Positions 45,126 through 53,707 of a DNA stretch of 64,000 nt are shown here, one piece after another. The notes beneath the pieces were generated by a model. The model did not search any database, was not told the DNA's origin, and saw nothing but the letters and a program-made list of their open reading frames with translations. The position numbers and the translations under genes were made by a program. Within the stretch, counting starts at the first letter, position 1. Each line of letters starts with the position of its first letter. The DNA lies in the IMG/VR virus record IMGVR_UViG_3300049215_000223, positions 1-64,000 of that record. One strand, written 5' to 3'. Source of the stretch: a virus.

Positions 45126-45454
45126 GAAAATGTTATGTAAGTTTTTAACTTTTTAATCAAATGTTTATAATCAGAGAAATCAGGTTCAAAATATGGCAAG
45201 TGCTGACCTTCTGTCTTACTAGTATTTCTAATCTCTAGATCTTTAATAAGCGGAGACCATATTACTATTACTCCATGTGTTAATGGAATTGATACCAATG
45301 ATAATTCATCATATGAGTCCATCAGAGAAATATAGTATATTTTGTGATCTAATTTATTGGTACATTCTTTCTGTAAGCAATTACTTTTTTCGGAACCTAA
45401 AAATGAATTGCACAATGGTTCTTTACAGATTGGACAGTTGATTGGCATTTTCAT
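45122..45454 (-). CDS. Cys-ribbon array protein (110 aa)
   Basis: CPICKEPLC...CLQKEC, end SDYKHLIKKLKTYITFS. Possible second start at 45448. Divergent from the plus gene at 45518 across a 63-bp gap containing a TATACAT/ATGTATA inverted repeat. Confidence 0.7.
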   Translation of the reverse strand: MKMPINCPICKEPLCNSFLGSEKSNCLQKECTNKLDHKIYYISLMDSYDELSLVSIPLTHGVIVIWSPLIKDLEIRNTSKTEGQHLPYFEPDFSDYKHLIKKLKTYITFS

Positions 45455-45517
45455 GATGAATGGATTCCGTATATTTTTTATACATAAGCATGTATAGATT
45501 CAAGAGAAGTTAAGAAG

Positions 45518-45943
45518 ATGAGTGTAGTTAGAAGTAAATTAGAACATAGAACGATACTAGATTTTAGCAAGGGCAAGTTATCCAAGAATTTAGTTAAGAA
45601 CTCGCTGCGACAAGTGGATGTACTAGATTGTGTGTCAGCTCCTGGAGTTCATAAACTGATTGTCAACAGAATAAAAGTTGGCATGTATATGATTCAATTA
45701 TGGTTTTCAGATAGAGACACTTCTAGAAATAGAAGAAAATTAAAAGAGTATGGGAAGTTCAATATTCATATTTATGAAGAATGCGCTTCTGGAGATTACA
45801 GATTGATTAGATTAAACCGTGATGTTAGATTTAATAACCAGTACTGGGCATCACTTAATAAAAAGTCAGGCTTAATGGCTAACTCTCTCACTGATGCAAT
45901 TGTTCATTGTAATAGACTCAGTCGTTTAAAAGCATTCTTATGA
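45518..45943 (+). CDS. AFL-tail protein (141 aa)
   Basis: A beta-rich middle (KVGMYMIQLWFSDRD), then SGDYRLIRLNRDVRFNNQYW and an end NRLSRLKAFL. The 50199 protein has the same order (VGEFIIRIEEY, MTYRKNFHQD, LKRMTAFL), so the two are related. Function unknown. Overlaps the converging array gene by 6 nt. Confidence 0.55.
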   Translation: MSVVRSKLEHRTILDFSKGKLSKNLVKNSLRQVDVLDCVSAPGVHKLIVNRIKVGMYMIQLWFSDRDTSRNRRKLKEYGKFNIHIYEECASGDYRLIRLNRDVRFNNQYWASLNKKSGLMANSLTDAIVHCNRLSRLKAFL

Positions 45944-46591
45944 AAACATATTGTATATTTTTATCTTATTGATTAGCTGCTCTTTATTGTGAGTATTGGT
46001 TAGATTAACGGCAGGAACACTCAAGTCCATGAGGTCCTCTAGTTTCTGTGTAAAATCAGCGCGGAATATTCTAGATGTGCCAGTGGTAAAGTCCGTGTTA
46101 ATATGGAAGAAAGAGTTATCTAAGCTGAACCCAGCAAACTCACGAAACATCCAACAATTGTAAGTACCATCATCATTAATATTCAGTGCAAATGAATAGA
46201 AGCAAATCTTCTTCTTCAAATTATCAATAGAAGAAAAAACAGATGGCGTATGACTCGTTGCTGCCATAGTCATATTGCTGCTACTGAGACTAGGAGCTGG
46301 AGTACTTGGTTTTATAAGTCGAGTGTCTATATCGTAATTGCAAACGGGACAAGTTTTGCACACAATAAATGGTTTGGCATAAATAGACCAAAATCGGTCA
46401 CCAAGTTCATAGGTGCCATCAAACTTGAAGTTAGCATATACTCTACCCTTAGGTTTGTCTTTGAGGCGGATGCGTAGTTCGTCTGGACTAACGGACAAGC
46501 TCATTCCCACTAACTCTGCACTACCAACAATCATTGGTCGTTGACAGATCAGACACTTATTACGATAGTTTAATAGCTCTTGTAAATTCAT
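45938..46591 (-). CDS. Long Cys-ribbon array protein (217 aa)
   Basis: LQELLNYRNKCLICQRPM...CKTCPVCNYD, then a second beta domain, end KEQLINKIKIYNMFS. Twice the length of the short members, with an LxxLLxYRxxC lead shared by the other long ones. Confidence 0.65.
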   Translation of the reverse strand: MNLQELLNYRNKCLICQRPMIVGSAELVGMSLSVSPDELRIRLKDKPKGRVYANFKFDGTYELGDRFWSIYAKPFIVCKTCPVCNYDIDTRLIKPSTPAPSLSSSNMTMAATSHTPSVFSSIDNLKKKICFYSFALNINDDGTYNCWMFREFAGFSLDNSFFHINTDFTTGTSRIFRADFTQKLEDLMDLSVPAVNLTNTHNKEQLINKIKIYNMFS

Positions 46592-47202
46592 GAAAATATC
46601 AAGTAAGTTTTCATCTTGGTGAGAAAATGTTCCTTGTTCCTAAACCTATATCGTGGTAGCAACGGAAGTACGATTGAACCAATAGAATCAGCTCCCCAAT
46701 TATTTTCTAGACTATAATCTTTTTTACCATATGTCAAGGCGCTTTTATTTTCTTTAAAACTAGATGCCATCACATACCAATTGATATTATCACTACAAGA
46801 TAATACTTCATTCTCAATAGGGAATGAGTAAATAAATTCTTTAGTTAAATCAAATCGTAAACACTCACTTTTAATATAAGTAAGACAGCTGCAAAAAGAT
46901 TCTATCCAAATATCATTCTCTGTTAAAAATTTTAATAATCTGGGCTCATCATTTGTTTTAAACTTATTGGTCTTATGAAATATTTTAAGTTTGAGAGTCT
47001 TTTTGTAAGTAATTCTTAAATTCATTTCTACATACTCTGGTGTTACCAGAGGAGTTATCTCTACATTTTTTTCTTCATCAGATTTAGATCCTCTTCCTGT
47101 AGTAATTGATTTTCTAGTTACTATTTTAATAGTAACCGCTTCGCCACAACTGAAACAGGGATTATTATAAGTAATAAAATCTTTAACAGTAAATTTTTTC
47201 AT
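46588..47202 (-). CDS. Long Cys-ribbon array protein (204 aa)
   Basis: VKDFITYNNPCFSCGEA...SFCSCLTYI, end KEHFLTKMKTYLIFS. TAATG overlap with prfB upstream: the release-factor gene sits inside the array transcript. Confidence 0.65.
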   Translation of the reverse strand: MKKFTVKDFITYNNPCFSCGEAVTIKIVTRKSITTGRGSKSDEEKNVEITPLVTPEYVEMNLRITYKKTLKLKIFHKTNKFKTNDEPRLLKFLTENDIWIESFCSCLTYIKSECLRFDLTKEFIYSFPIENEVLSCSDNINWYVMASSFKENKSALTYGKKDYSLENNWGADSIGSIVLPLLPRYRFRNKEHFLTKMKTYLIFS

Positions 47203-48296
47203 TATTCTAATTTACTCTTTGTATGAAGAAACGAAACAATGAACCCATGTAAGTTCCCATTAAGCACATCATCGGCATCCCTAATCTCATGTTCAGTACG
47301 ATGATCTTTAACAAGTTGATAAGGAGAAAGCGTGTATGTACGCATTTGATTACCAAAAGCATTTTCTGATTGTGATAAGAAGTATTTTTCTTTTTCGGAC
47401 ATTTGCTTCTTCAGTTCTATGTCATACAACTTAGCTTTAAGCATTTTTAGAGCCGTTCGTTTGTTAGCGTGAAAGTCTCTTTCCGTTCTAACGAAGATAT
47501 GTATACCACTAGGAAAATGCTTTAATCTAACTGCCGAACTTACCTTGTTCTGGTTTTGACCTCCAGGTCCACCAGAAGTTTGAGCTGTTATTTCCATATC
47601 TTTATCATTTATCTTTATGTCAATTGTGTCTTCAATGTCAGGCACAACAGCCACAGCGGCAAAAGAGGTATGTCGAGCGTCGCCAGAGTTAAAAGGAGAG
47701 TTACGGATCAGTCTATGAACTCCAGCTTCTCCCTTAAAGAAACCATATGCATAAGGACCATCTATCCTTAGAGATACAGAATCGGTACAGATGCCGCCAT
47801 GCTCTTCAGATGGCTTCATGTCTAATATCTCTAGTTTGAATTTATAACTATCTGCATAGCGAGAATACATACGGAGCAGCATAGTAACCCAATTGGCTGC
47901 CTCCAAGCCTCCTGCGCCTGCGCTGATGGTCAAAATGGCAGGGTTGTTATCTGTAGGATCATTCATCATTTCTTGAAACTCAATTCTGGACAGAATCTCT
48001 TCTACCAAACTGATTTCAGGAATCATAGCCTCTGTTTCTTTAGGCATGGTATTCAGGCACTCTTGAAAGAAAGATACCTGCTCTTTGAGGTATGCCAACT
48101 GCTCTAACAAATCGGATAGCTTCTGCCTTTCCTTCATAAGATCGGCAGCTTCTTTAGGATTGTCCCAAAAGTTAGGGTTGTTGACGAGACTATCTATTTG
48201 TTCCAATCGCAATGTGTGCTGATTGACTGGAACCATTTTTTCCAGGGATTTTATTTTGCCCTGGCAGGATTCAATTAATTGTATTATAGTTTTCAT
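47202..48296 (-). CDS. prfB: Peptide chain release factor 2
   Basis: A 364-aa, full-length class-1 release factor that terminates translation at UGA and UAA. N-terminal helical domain; the SPF codon-recognition tripeptide is in LIRNSPFNSGDARHTSF; the catalytic GGQ is in SGGPGGQNQNK. The C-terminal YQLVKDHRT stretch is typical. SPF, rather than PxT, marks RF2. Unlike most bacterial prfB there is no internal UGA frameshift. It is coupled by overlaps to array genes on both sides, whose stop codons are mostly UGA. Confidence 0.93.
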   Translation of the reverse strand: MKTIIQLIESCQGKIKSLEKMVPVNQHTLRLEQIDSLVNNPNFWDNPKEAADLMKERQKLSDLLEQLAYLKEQVSFFQECLNTMPKETEAMIPEISLVEEILSRIEFQEMMNDPTDNNPAILTISAGAGGLEAANWVTMLLRMYSRYADSYKFKLEILDMKPSEEHGGICTDSVSLRIDGPYAYGFFKGEAGVHRLIRNSPFNSGDARHTSFAAVAVVPDIEDTIDIKINDKDMEITAQTSGGPGGQNQNKVSSAVRLKHFPSGIHIFVRTERDFHANKRTALKMLKAKLYDIELKKQMSEKEKYFLSQSENAFGNQMRTYTLSPYQLVKDHRTEHEIRDADDVLNGNLHGFIVSFLHTKSKLE

Positions 48297-48916
48297 GAGA
48301 AGGTAACCAAAGTTTTTATGCGTGTAATTATCTTATCTCTACCCATACCCTCTAGATTCATAATCTTTGTTCTAAGGGGTTCGGTGTTCGCATTATCGCG
48401 GAGGTAAATGTTGGTAGAGTTAAAGATCCAGTCATTCTGAACCCAGAGATTGTCTACCACAAAACTCTCCATATATAGTCGAACACTTCTAATTTTCCAA
48501 ACTGAAGGTTCGTTCGGTACTGAGTCACATCTAAAGTTATCGCTAGAGATACAGTAATTTAAACCACATGATCTACTGGGGCAGTATAGCTCAATGTGTG
48601 GTCCCAAATTTTCGAATGTCTCTTGTACCAAAAAGCAATCTAGTATTTCAGTACTGCGATCTTCTTTATTTAAAAGATCGAACTTAACGAGATTAGTTCT
48701 AATGTCTATTTCTACATTAGCCTCTAACTCAAAGCCCGGCGTCGTATGCTTCATGTGAAATTGGAATTTACCATCTTTTTCCTTGGACTTTATAATAGGA
48801 ACATCATTGGAAGAACGGCTGAAATTGATGAATATTATTTCCAATTTGCCACCACAGAAGACGCAACTTTCTTTTATCTTAAAGAAGTCTTCTATGCTGT
48901 CAAAATAACATTTCAT
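48293..48916 (-). CDS. Long Cys-ribbon array protein (207 aa)
   Basis: IEDFFKIKESCVFCGGKL with a later LYCPSRSCGLNYC pair, end GRDKIITRIKTLVTFS. ATGA-coupled to prfB. Confidence 0.65.
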   Translation of the reverse strand: MKCYFDSIEDFFKIKESCVFCGGKLEIIFINFSRSSNDVPIIKSKEKDGKFQFHMKHTTPGFELEANVEIDIRTNLVKFDLLNKEDRSTEILDCFLVQETFENLGPHIELYCPSRSCGLNYCISSDNFRCDSVPNEPSVWKIRSVRLYMESFVVDNLWVQNDWIFNSTNIYLRDNANTEPLRTKIMNLEGMGRDKIITRIKTLVTFS

Positions 48917-49518
48917 ACAAAAACTAATAGCCTCTTTATCCTACTCAATGCTTCTTGTGGATTTTTGAGATCCATAGGAATCAATGGAATATATTCGTCA
49001 TTAATGGATCCGTCAACTAAGTGTGCAGTGTAATGAGTTTGTTTGGTTGAATAAATACTAGTGATTTCATACAAGATTCCGTTTTCTTCTAAACTAACTC
49101 TTTCTGAGTTTAATAAAACTTTAGTTAATTTCTTATCAGTTAAATCAATACATATTTGCCAAGTACATGAAAATAAGAAACACTGTTCACATTCTGCTCT
49201 TAGACCCTGATATAAAGTCCCAGAGCGGGGAAGAGGGTTAGGATTAGATGCTATAATTCCCTTAACCCTCCCGCCTGTATACATATGCCGTGTAACTTCC
49301 CTACCGTAAACCTCTATTTTAATTTCGTTGGTATGTGGGTCGATAGTTAAAATATCCTCATTGTTTCCGCCAGACAAGTAAAAAGATATTTTTTGTTTGC
49401 CTCCCTGCCACACAAAATCTTCTACCATAAACTCATTGTTAAAAGTAAGCGTGGAGTCACAGAATGGGCAGTATTTGTGATATTCTAGCGCTTGCTTGAT
49501 GTCAGTGAAAGATATCAT
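48913..49518 (-). CDS. Long Cys-ribbon array protein (201 aa)
   Basis: ITDIKQAL-type lead, CPFCDSTL...ECEQCFLFSC, end PQEALSRIKRLLVFV. ATGA overlap with the kinase-like gene upstream. Confidence 0.65.
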   Translation of the reverse strand: MISFTDIKQALEYHKYCPFCDSTLTFNNEFMVEDFVWQGGKQKISFYLSGGNNEDILTIDPHTNEIKIEVYGREVTRHMYTGGRVKGIIASNPNPLPRSGTLYQGLRAECEQCFLFSCTWQICIDLTDKKLTKVLLNSERVSLEENGILYEITSIYSTKQTHYTAHLVDGSINDEYIPLIPMDLKNPQEALSRIKRLLVFV

Positions 49519-50156
49519 GAGGATGACGAGTCGTAATATTCATCGAACACTTCTTCGGTAAGTCCTGCGTCAATCAAAATAGGACGACCATCTTTGGTTC
49601 CCCAGGAAGATATCCTAGCAATGTCTCCTGCCAGTAAATCAAATTTTTCGCCTAGACGTTTCATTTCTTTATAAACCTCTGAGTCGGCAACCTTATCAAA
49701 TCCTTTAGGCTTTTCTGAGGTGGACTTCAAACCATATCTAAGAGCCTCACCAAAATCATCAAAATCTAGCCCAGTCATCTCTTTGAAATCTTTGGTAGTT
49801 ATCTTGTCTAAATAGTGTGTTTCTAGCCAGGAGTGATTCTTTGCGCAACTGATGATTTCATTGATGAACTTGGACTTCATCTTAGGGTTGCATTCCACTT
49901 CGTTTTGAGCAATTCCTTTGTCATTCTTAGCCATTTTAACAACTGTCTTATCAGGTGTCAAATACACAATTCTGGAGGAGCCAGAGGATAAGTGCTCTAA
50001 GTTTTTCTCAGCATATTCCTTGCGGGCGGTATACGTTTCCAGCCCTTCCAAGTTCTTTAGGATTGTCTTTAGATCCTTAGAATCGGCAGGCAGCTCTTCG
50101 CTTTCGGCTAGCGATTGGAAGAAATGGGCTAATTTGAGCAACTTATTGATATCCAT
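49515..50156 (-). CDS. Protein kinase-like protein
   Basis: Start 50156. HLSSGSSRIVYLTPDKTVVKMA looks like kinase strands 1-3 with the Lys, AQNEVE like the helix-C Glu, and GRPILIDAGLTEEV like the DxG metal loop. The HRD loop is not clear, so catalysis is uncertain. The N-terminus INKLLKLAHFFQSLA is shared in style with 44352 and 53656. About 213 aa. Confidence 0.55.
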   Translation of the reverse strand: MDINKLLKLAHFFQSLAESEELPADSKDLKTILKNLEGLETYTARKEYAEKNLEHLSSGSSRIVYLTPDKTVVKMAKNDKGIAQNEVECNPKMKSKFINEIISCAKNHSWLETHYLDKITTKDFKEMTGLDFDDFGEALRYGLKSTSEKPKGFDKVADSEVYKEMKRLGEKFDLLAGDIARISSWGTKDGRPILIDAGLTEEVFDEYYDSSSS

Positions 50157-50198
50157 ACGATAATGCAAACTTAGTAATATTACGTTATATTTTAGAAT

Positions 50199-50741
50199 AT
50201 GAACAATGTATCTAAGGAAGAATACCTAAGACTTATTGAAGAATATGTCAATGACCAATATGGTGATAATGATGGCGATGAAACAACCTTAGACGTTGGA
50301 GCATTTGAAGGGGGATGGATCCCCGCCGATCCACCTGCCAAAGAAAGAATGAAAAATGCTCTAGGTGGGGGCAGTAGCTGCATTGATTTAACCACCGCTA
50401 AGAAAGATAAGATTTCAGACGCACTTTACAAATATCACAATATAAAGGTTGGGGAATTCATTATTAGAATTGAAGAATATCACGGCAGACCTGGTAAAAC
50501 TGGTAAGACTGTTAACCTAACAATGGACGTTTCAGTATGGGAAGAAGTATACAGGACCCCATCTGGTACCCCTTGTAAAATGACATATCGTAAGAATTTC
50601 CACCAAGATAATAAATTTGACAAACGACCTTGGCTAAACTACTTTAGTAATAGTGGAGATGCTCATAACATCCCAGCAGATACAGTAGTTGATGTTATTA
50701 GATGGATGCAAGCTCTTAAGAGAATGACTGCGTTTCTTTAA
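50199..50741 (+). CDS. AFL-tail protein (180 aa)
   Basis: Acidic N-terminal third, Gly-rich turn (NALGGGSSCID), then the same beta-rich order as the 45518 protein and an end LKRMTAFL. Convergent 4-nt overlap with the array gene at 50738. Confidence 0.55.
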   Translation: MNNVSKEEYLRLIEEYVNDQYGDNDGDETTLDVGAFEGGWIPADPPAKERMKNALGGGSSCIDLTTAKKDKISDALYKYHNIKVGEFIIRIEEYHGRPGKTGKTVNLTMDVSVWEEVYRTPSGTPCKMTYRKNFHQDNKFDKRPWLNYFSNSGDAHNIPADTVVDVIRWMQALKRMTAFL

Positions 50742-51379
50742 GAGAACAATATTAATTTTTCTAATCTTTTCAAAGTCTCATCATGAGATGTAAATGGAAT
50801 TAAACCTGTATGCAAATGATTAGTTAATTCATCAGTTATATATTTATTTTCTCTCAAAGATTTAACTTTACCATAATTAATAAAAGTTTCCTTGGATTTA
50901 TAGTATGTTACCATGCTGTATACTTTATAGCCACCTAACATTGCTGGCTTAATTAGCCAACATTGTTCAGTGTGAACTGATAATTCTCCAATAGAGCAAT
51001 TTTTATAATCAAAATTCAAAGGGTTAGTTGCATAATTATATCTTTCACAACTATTACAGTGTTTGTAAATCTTATAACCAGCCAAATTTTCATCTAAACT
51101 TTTGAATCGATCCATTAGAAATCGTGGAGATACATCCTCATATCTAATTTCATCGTGAGTAAAAAATTCTATTCTAAGAGAGTTGTCATCGAATCCAAAA
51201 GAATAACCAACCTTGTAGTGCTTCTGCTTTTTGGTCAAACCATCTAACGGAAACAGAATCAACATACGATTATCTTCAAACCTAATTTTTTGTCTTCTGT
51301 TAGAGTGAAATGCAATGTTCAATGGGTTTTGACAGATAGGGCACTCTTTTTTATAATCAAGGAATTCGCGTAGTTTCAT
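50738..51379 (-). CDS. Long Cys-ribbon array protein (213 aa)
   Basis: LREFLDYKKECPICQNPL...KHCNSCERYNYAT, end DETLKRLEKLILFS. ATGA overlap with the lipoprotein gene upstream. Confidence 0.7.
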   Translation of the reverse strand: MKLREFLDYKKECPICQNPLNIAFHSNRRQKIRFEDNRMLILFPLDGLTKKQKHYKVGYSFGFDDNSLRIEFFTHDEIRYEDVSPRFLMDRFKSLDENLAGYKIYKHCNSCERYNYATNPLNFDYKNCSIGELSVHTEQCWLIKPAMLGGYKVYSMVTYYKSKETFINYGKVKSLRENKYITDELTNHLHTGLIPFTSHDETLKRLEKLILFS

Positions 51380-52206
51380 GGGATAGTCTTACAGCATCTA
51401 AAACCGGTATCATAATAGGAAAATGTGGGTCCATGACCATCTGTTCGGGGGCTGCAACGATTTCTAACGCCATGTGGGTGTCCACCCTTAAATACAGATA
51501 CATAAGGTGTGCCGCCTGATGAAACTGCCCACTCATCGGCATTCCCCGTCATATCATATACTCCATATGGTGAGATACAGTTTGGCATTGAACCGGAAGG
51601 AACAGTTTTATCTAGTTGCTCAAAGGTATGTGTTGCTGGGTCTTGCCAAGGTAAATCTATACGGCAAGCATTGGTATCACGAACATACCCATAAGGGTAT
51701 GGAAGATCACTTGGACCTCGACAAGCTTGCGTCCATTCTGTATCTACACAGAGACGTTTACCTTCTGATTCACAAGTCGCTTTAGCTTGATTCCAAGTAG
51801 TTTGCAATTGAGGTTTACTTCCTAATTTATTTGGATATTCGTATTTATCAATACAAAAATTCATGTGTCTAGTCTGACCTTTACAGACCGTTGGCTTCTG
51901 GAACTCCCCGCACCTCATCGGAGAACTCCACTCTTCACAAGTACCAGCATCGTCTTTCTTTACACAAAGAGGAGCATCTAGCCATTTGAGGCAAATCTCT
52001 TCTAGATTTATGCAATATTCTCCGGTTATTTGAACCATATCAGATGGGCAGGTAGATACTGGTTGCACCACAACATCATCTAATGTCAGATCTATAGGGC
52101 TAGAATCTTTTGTTATTGTCTGTGCTCCAATCCGAGATGAAAATTTCTCCGTAGCACAACTCGTTAAAACCAACAAAACTAAAATACAAATACTACTGCG
52201 TCTCAT
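51376..52206 (-). CDS. FGE/SUMF1-like lipoprotein
   Basis: Start 52206 after GAGG. Signal peptide with lipobox VLTSC, then a 240-aa formylglycine-generating-enzyme-type domain: CIDKYEYPN near the start, GKRLCVDTEWTQACRG, PYGVYDMTGNADEW, KGGHPHGVRNRC and GFRCC at the end. These are the family landmarks; whether it oxidises a Cys or only keeps the fold is unknown. Lipid-anchored outside the cytoplasm. Shares the array transcript. Confidence 0.75.
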   Translation of the reverse strand: MRRSSICILVLLVLTSCATEKFSSRIGAQTITKDSSPIDLTLDDVVVQPVSTCPSDMVQITGEYCINLEEICLKWLDAPLCVKKDDAGTCEEWSSPMRCGEFQKPTVCKGQTRHMNFCIDKYEYPNKLGSKPQLQTTWNQAKATCESEGKRLCVDTEWTQACRGPSDLPYPYGYVRDTNACRIDLPWQDPATHTFEQLDKTVPSGSMPNCISPYGVYDMTGNADEWAVSSGGTPYVSVFKGGHPHGVRNRCSPRTDGHGPTFSYYDTGFRCCKTIP

Positions 52207-52252
52207 GCAACCTCGCACCCATATAATATAGCCACAGTGGGGCGAAGTGCAA

Positions 52253-52951
52253 CTAAGAAAACAATAACAGCGTCTTGAGTTTATTCAGTAAAAATTCATG
52301 CTCCAGAGGATACCTTAAAAATTTCTCCGAATTCATTTGTATAACTTGCTGCGTCCCCAAGATGTAGGGTGGCATTGGCATATTGTAAGTAATGCTAGTA
52401 GTCTCTGTTGCAAAATCAGTTTTGAAATAATACTTCATTCTCATACCATTGAGAATGAAGTATTCCGATATAAGAGTAATTGGTTTTAGCTGCATCATGT
52501 CCATGTCAAAAATAATAGGTCCTGTAGATAATTGGTATCTGTACTGACAGCTGGAATGATGGGAGCACTGCAATCTTAGATTGATATTGAATCCAGTTTG
52601 TAACTGTTGAGTAAAGTGTCTCTTAACAAAATCATCCGGTGATGTACTGTATTCCGTGACTGTAGAGACTCCACCCGTTTCATAATATTCAGACTTAATA
52701 CTACAGGACGGATCTTTTAAGTTAGCAAGTATAAGAAAATATACCTGTCCTGATGGAGAAAGACGAGATTCCAAACAGCATGGGAAGGCTACCTGATCTC
52801 CCCCTTTAACTAACTTATAAGCACTCATTGGCTTGATAACAGTATAATCATCATCCATATGAATACCATGATTGAATACGATGGATAAAGGATTACCGCA
52901 TAGACAATTAGTCCTGAAGTTGAAGAGCTGCTCAAATGTCGCAAGTTGCAT
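52253..52951 (-). CDS. Long Cys-ribbon array protein, first of the array (232 aa)
   Basis: FEQLFNFRTNCLCGNPL (one Cys of the first pair shifted), later LQCSHHSSCQY, end HEFLLNKLKTLLLFS. No array gene lies upstream; a terminator at 53016-53060 separates it from the next gene. Confidence 0.65.
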   Translation of the reverse strand: MQLATFEQLFNFRTNCLCGNPLSIVFNHGIHMDDDYTVIKPMSAYKLVKGGDQVAFPCCLESRLSPSGQVYFLILANLKDPSCSIKSEYYETGGVSTVTEYSTSPDDFVKRHFTQQLQTGFNINLRLQCSHHSSCQYRYQLSTGPIIFDMDMMQLKPITLISEYFILNGMRMKYYFKTDFATETTSITYNMPMPPYILGTQQVIQMNSEKFLRYPLEHEFLLNKLKTLLLFS

Positions 52952-53143
52952 GATCGTCTATATAACTCCCTCCCCCTATAAGATCCCCCATGCGAATGTC
53001 GAGATCGGGTTGGGCAAAAAGAAAAAATAAAGAGCGGCAAACTTTGACATTTGCCGCTCTAAGATTAAGCTATGGGTTGTGTACGCTACCGAACTAACAG
53101 ACCTGGTAGTGGGTCATTACATAACTACCCGACACTCGGATTA
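52952..53143. other. Intergenic region
   Basis: Holds the terminator at 53016-53060, a GGTAGT/ACTACC hairpin near 53105-53130 and, on the minus strand before 52951, AT-rich TATATA-like sequence that may be the array promoter. Confidence 0.4.
53016..53060 (-). terminator. Rho-independent terminator
   Basis: An 11-bp perfect stem AGAGCGGCAAA/TTTGCCGCTCT, then TTATTTTTTC on the minus strand. Confidence 0.8.
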
Positions 53144-53656
53144 TTAAAATGGTGCTTTGGTTACTAAGCCTGGATTTTTAACTTGTAGGTAAACTTCTTT
53201 AATAGCGTCGGCAGTTCCTGGTTTGCTATAAGTCTTTTTGAACTCACTAATGGCTTTTTGGGTCTCTGGACCTAATATGCCGTCTACTTTTATTGGAAGT
53301 ATTTTACCGTATGGTACTAATATTTGGTTTAATTGATCTTGAGTTTCTTTTGAAACAGATGGTGCGGTCGGAGCAACAGTTGCGGGAGGAGCAGGTGCAT
53401 CCTCTTTGGTTACCATATCTTTCCAGCTTTTTAATGGCTTATCTTCTACTCCGGACAATTGCTCACGCAAAGTAAGCTTCCTACCACCAGGCGTTCCTGG
53501 TGAACCTGGAGTTTTAACGGTTGGTCCAGTCAATGTTGCTTGTGGTACTGGTATTTGTCCTTGTGCTATTGCTTGTAAGAATGTAGCGCGGTCGCCATAA
53601 ACGGCAAGTTTCTCAAATTCTTCAGCTCTTTTTAACAATGAATCATATTTCTTCAT
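53144..53656 (-). CDS. Peptidoglycan-binding-domain protein (170 aa)
   Basis: An N-terminal helix (LLKRAEEFEKLA), a Pro/Ala-rich linker, and a C-terminal PG_binding_1-like module (LPIKVDGILGPETQKAISEF), near residues 115-155. Suggests a cell-wall-associated or virion protein. No catalytic domain visible. Confidence 0.6.
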   Translation of the reverse strand: MKKYDSLLKRAEEFEKLAVYGDRATFLQAIAQGQIPVPQATLTGPTVKTPGSPGTPGGRKLTLREQLSGVEDKPLKSWKDMVTKEDAPAPPATVAPTAPSVSKETQDQLNQILVPYGKILPIKVDGILGPETQKAISEFKKTYSKPGTADAIKEVYLQVKNPGLVTKAPF

Positions 53657-53707
53657 ATTTAAGCACCTTCTGAAAATACTACAAAATATATGTTGTTATG
53701 CCTAGCA

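Noticed and set aside
47202-48296. RF2 as a sign of TAG recoding (alternative genetic code)
   Set aside because: TAG ends several genes right before the next start (540, 28409, 19341), and no in-frame TAG was seen inside a conserved gene. The in-frame stops found are TAA or TGA in single paralogues.
53063-53143. tRNA near 53100
   Set aside because: Only one 6-bp hairpin forms; no T-arm.
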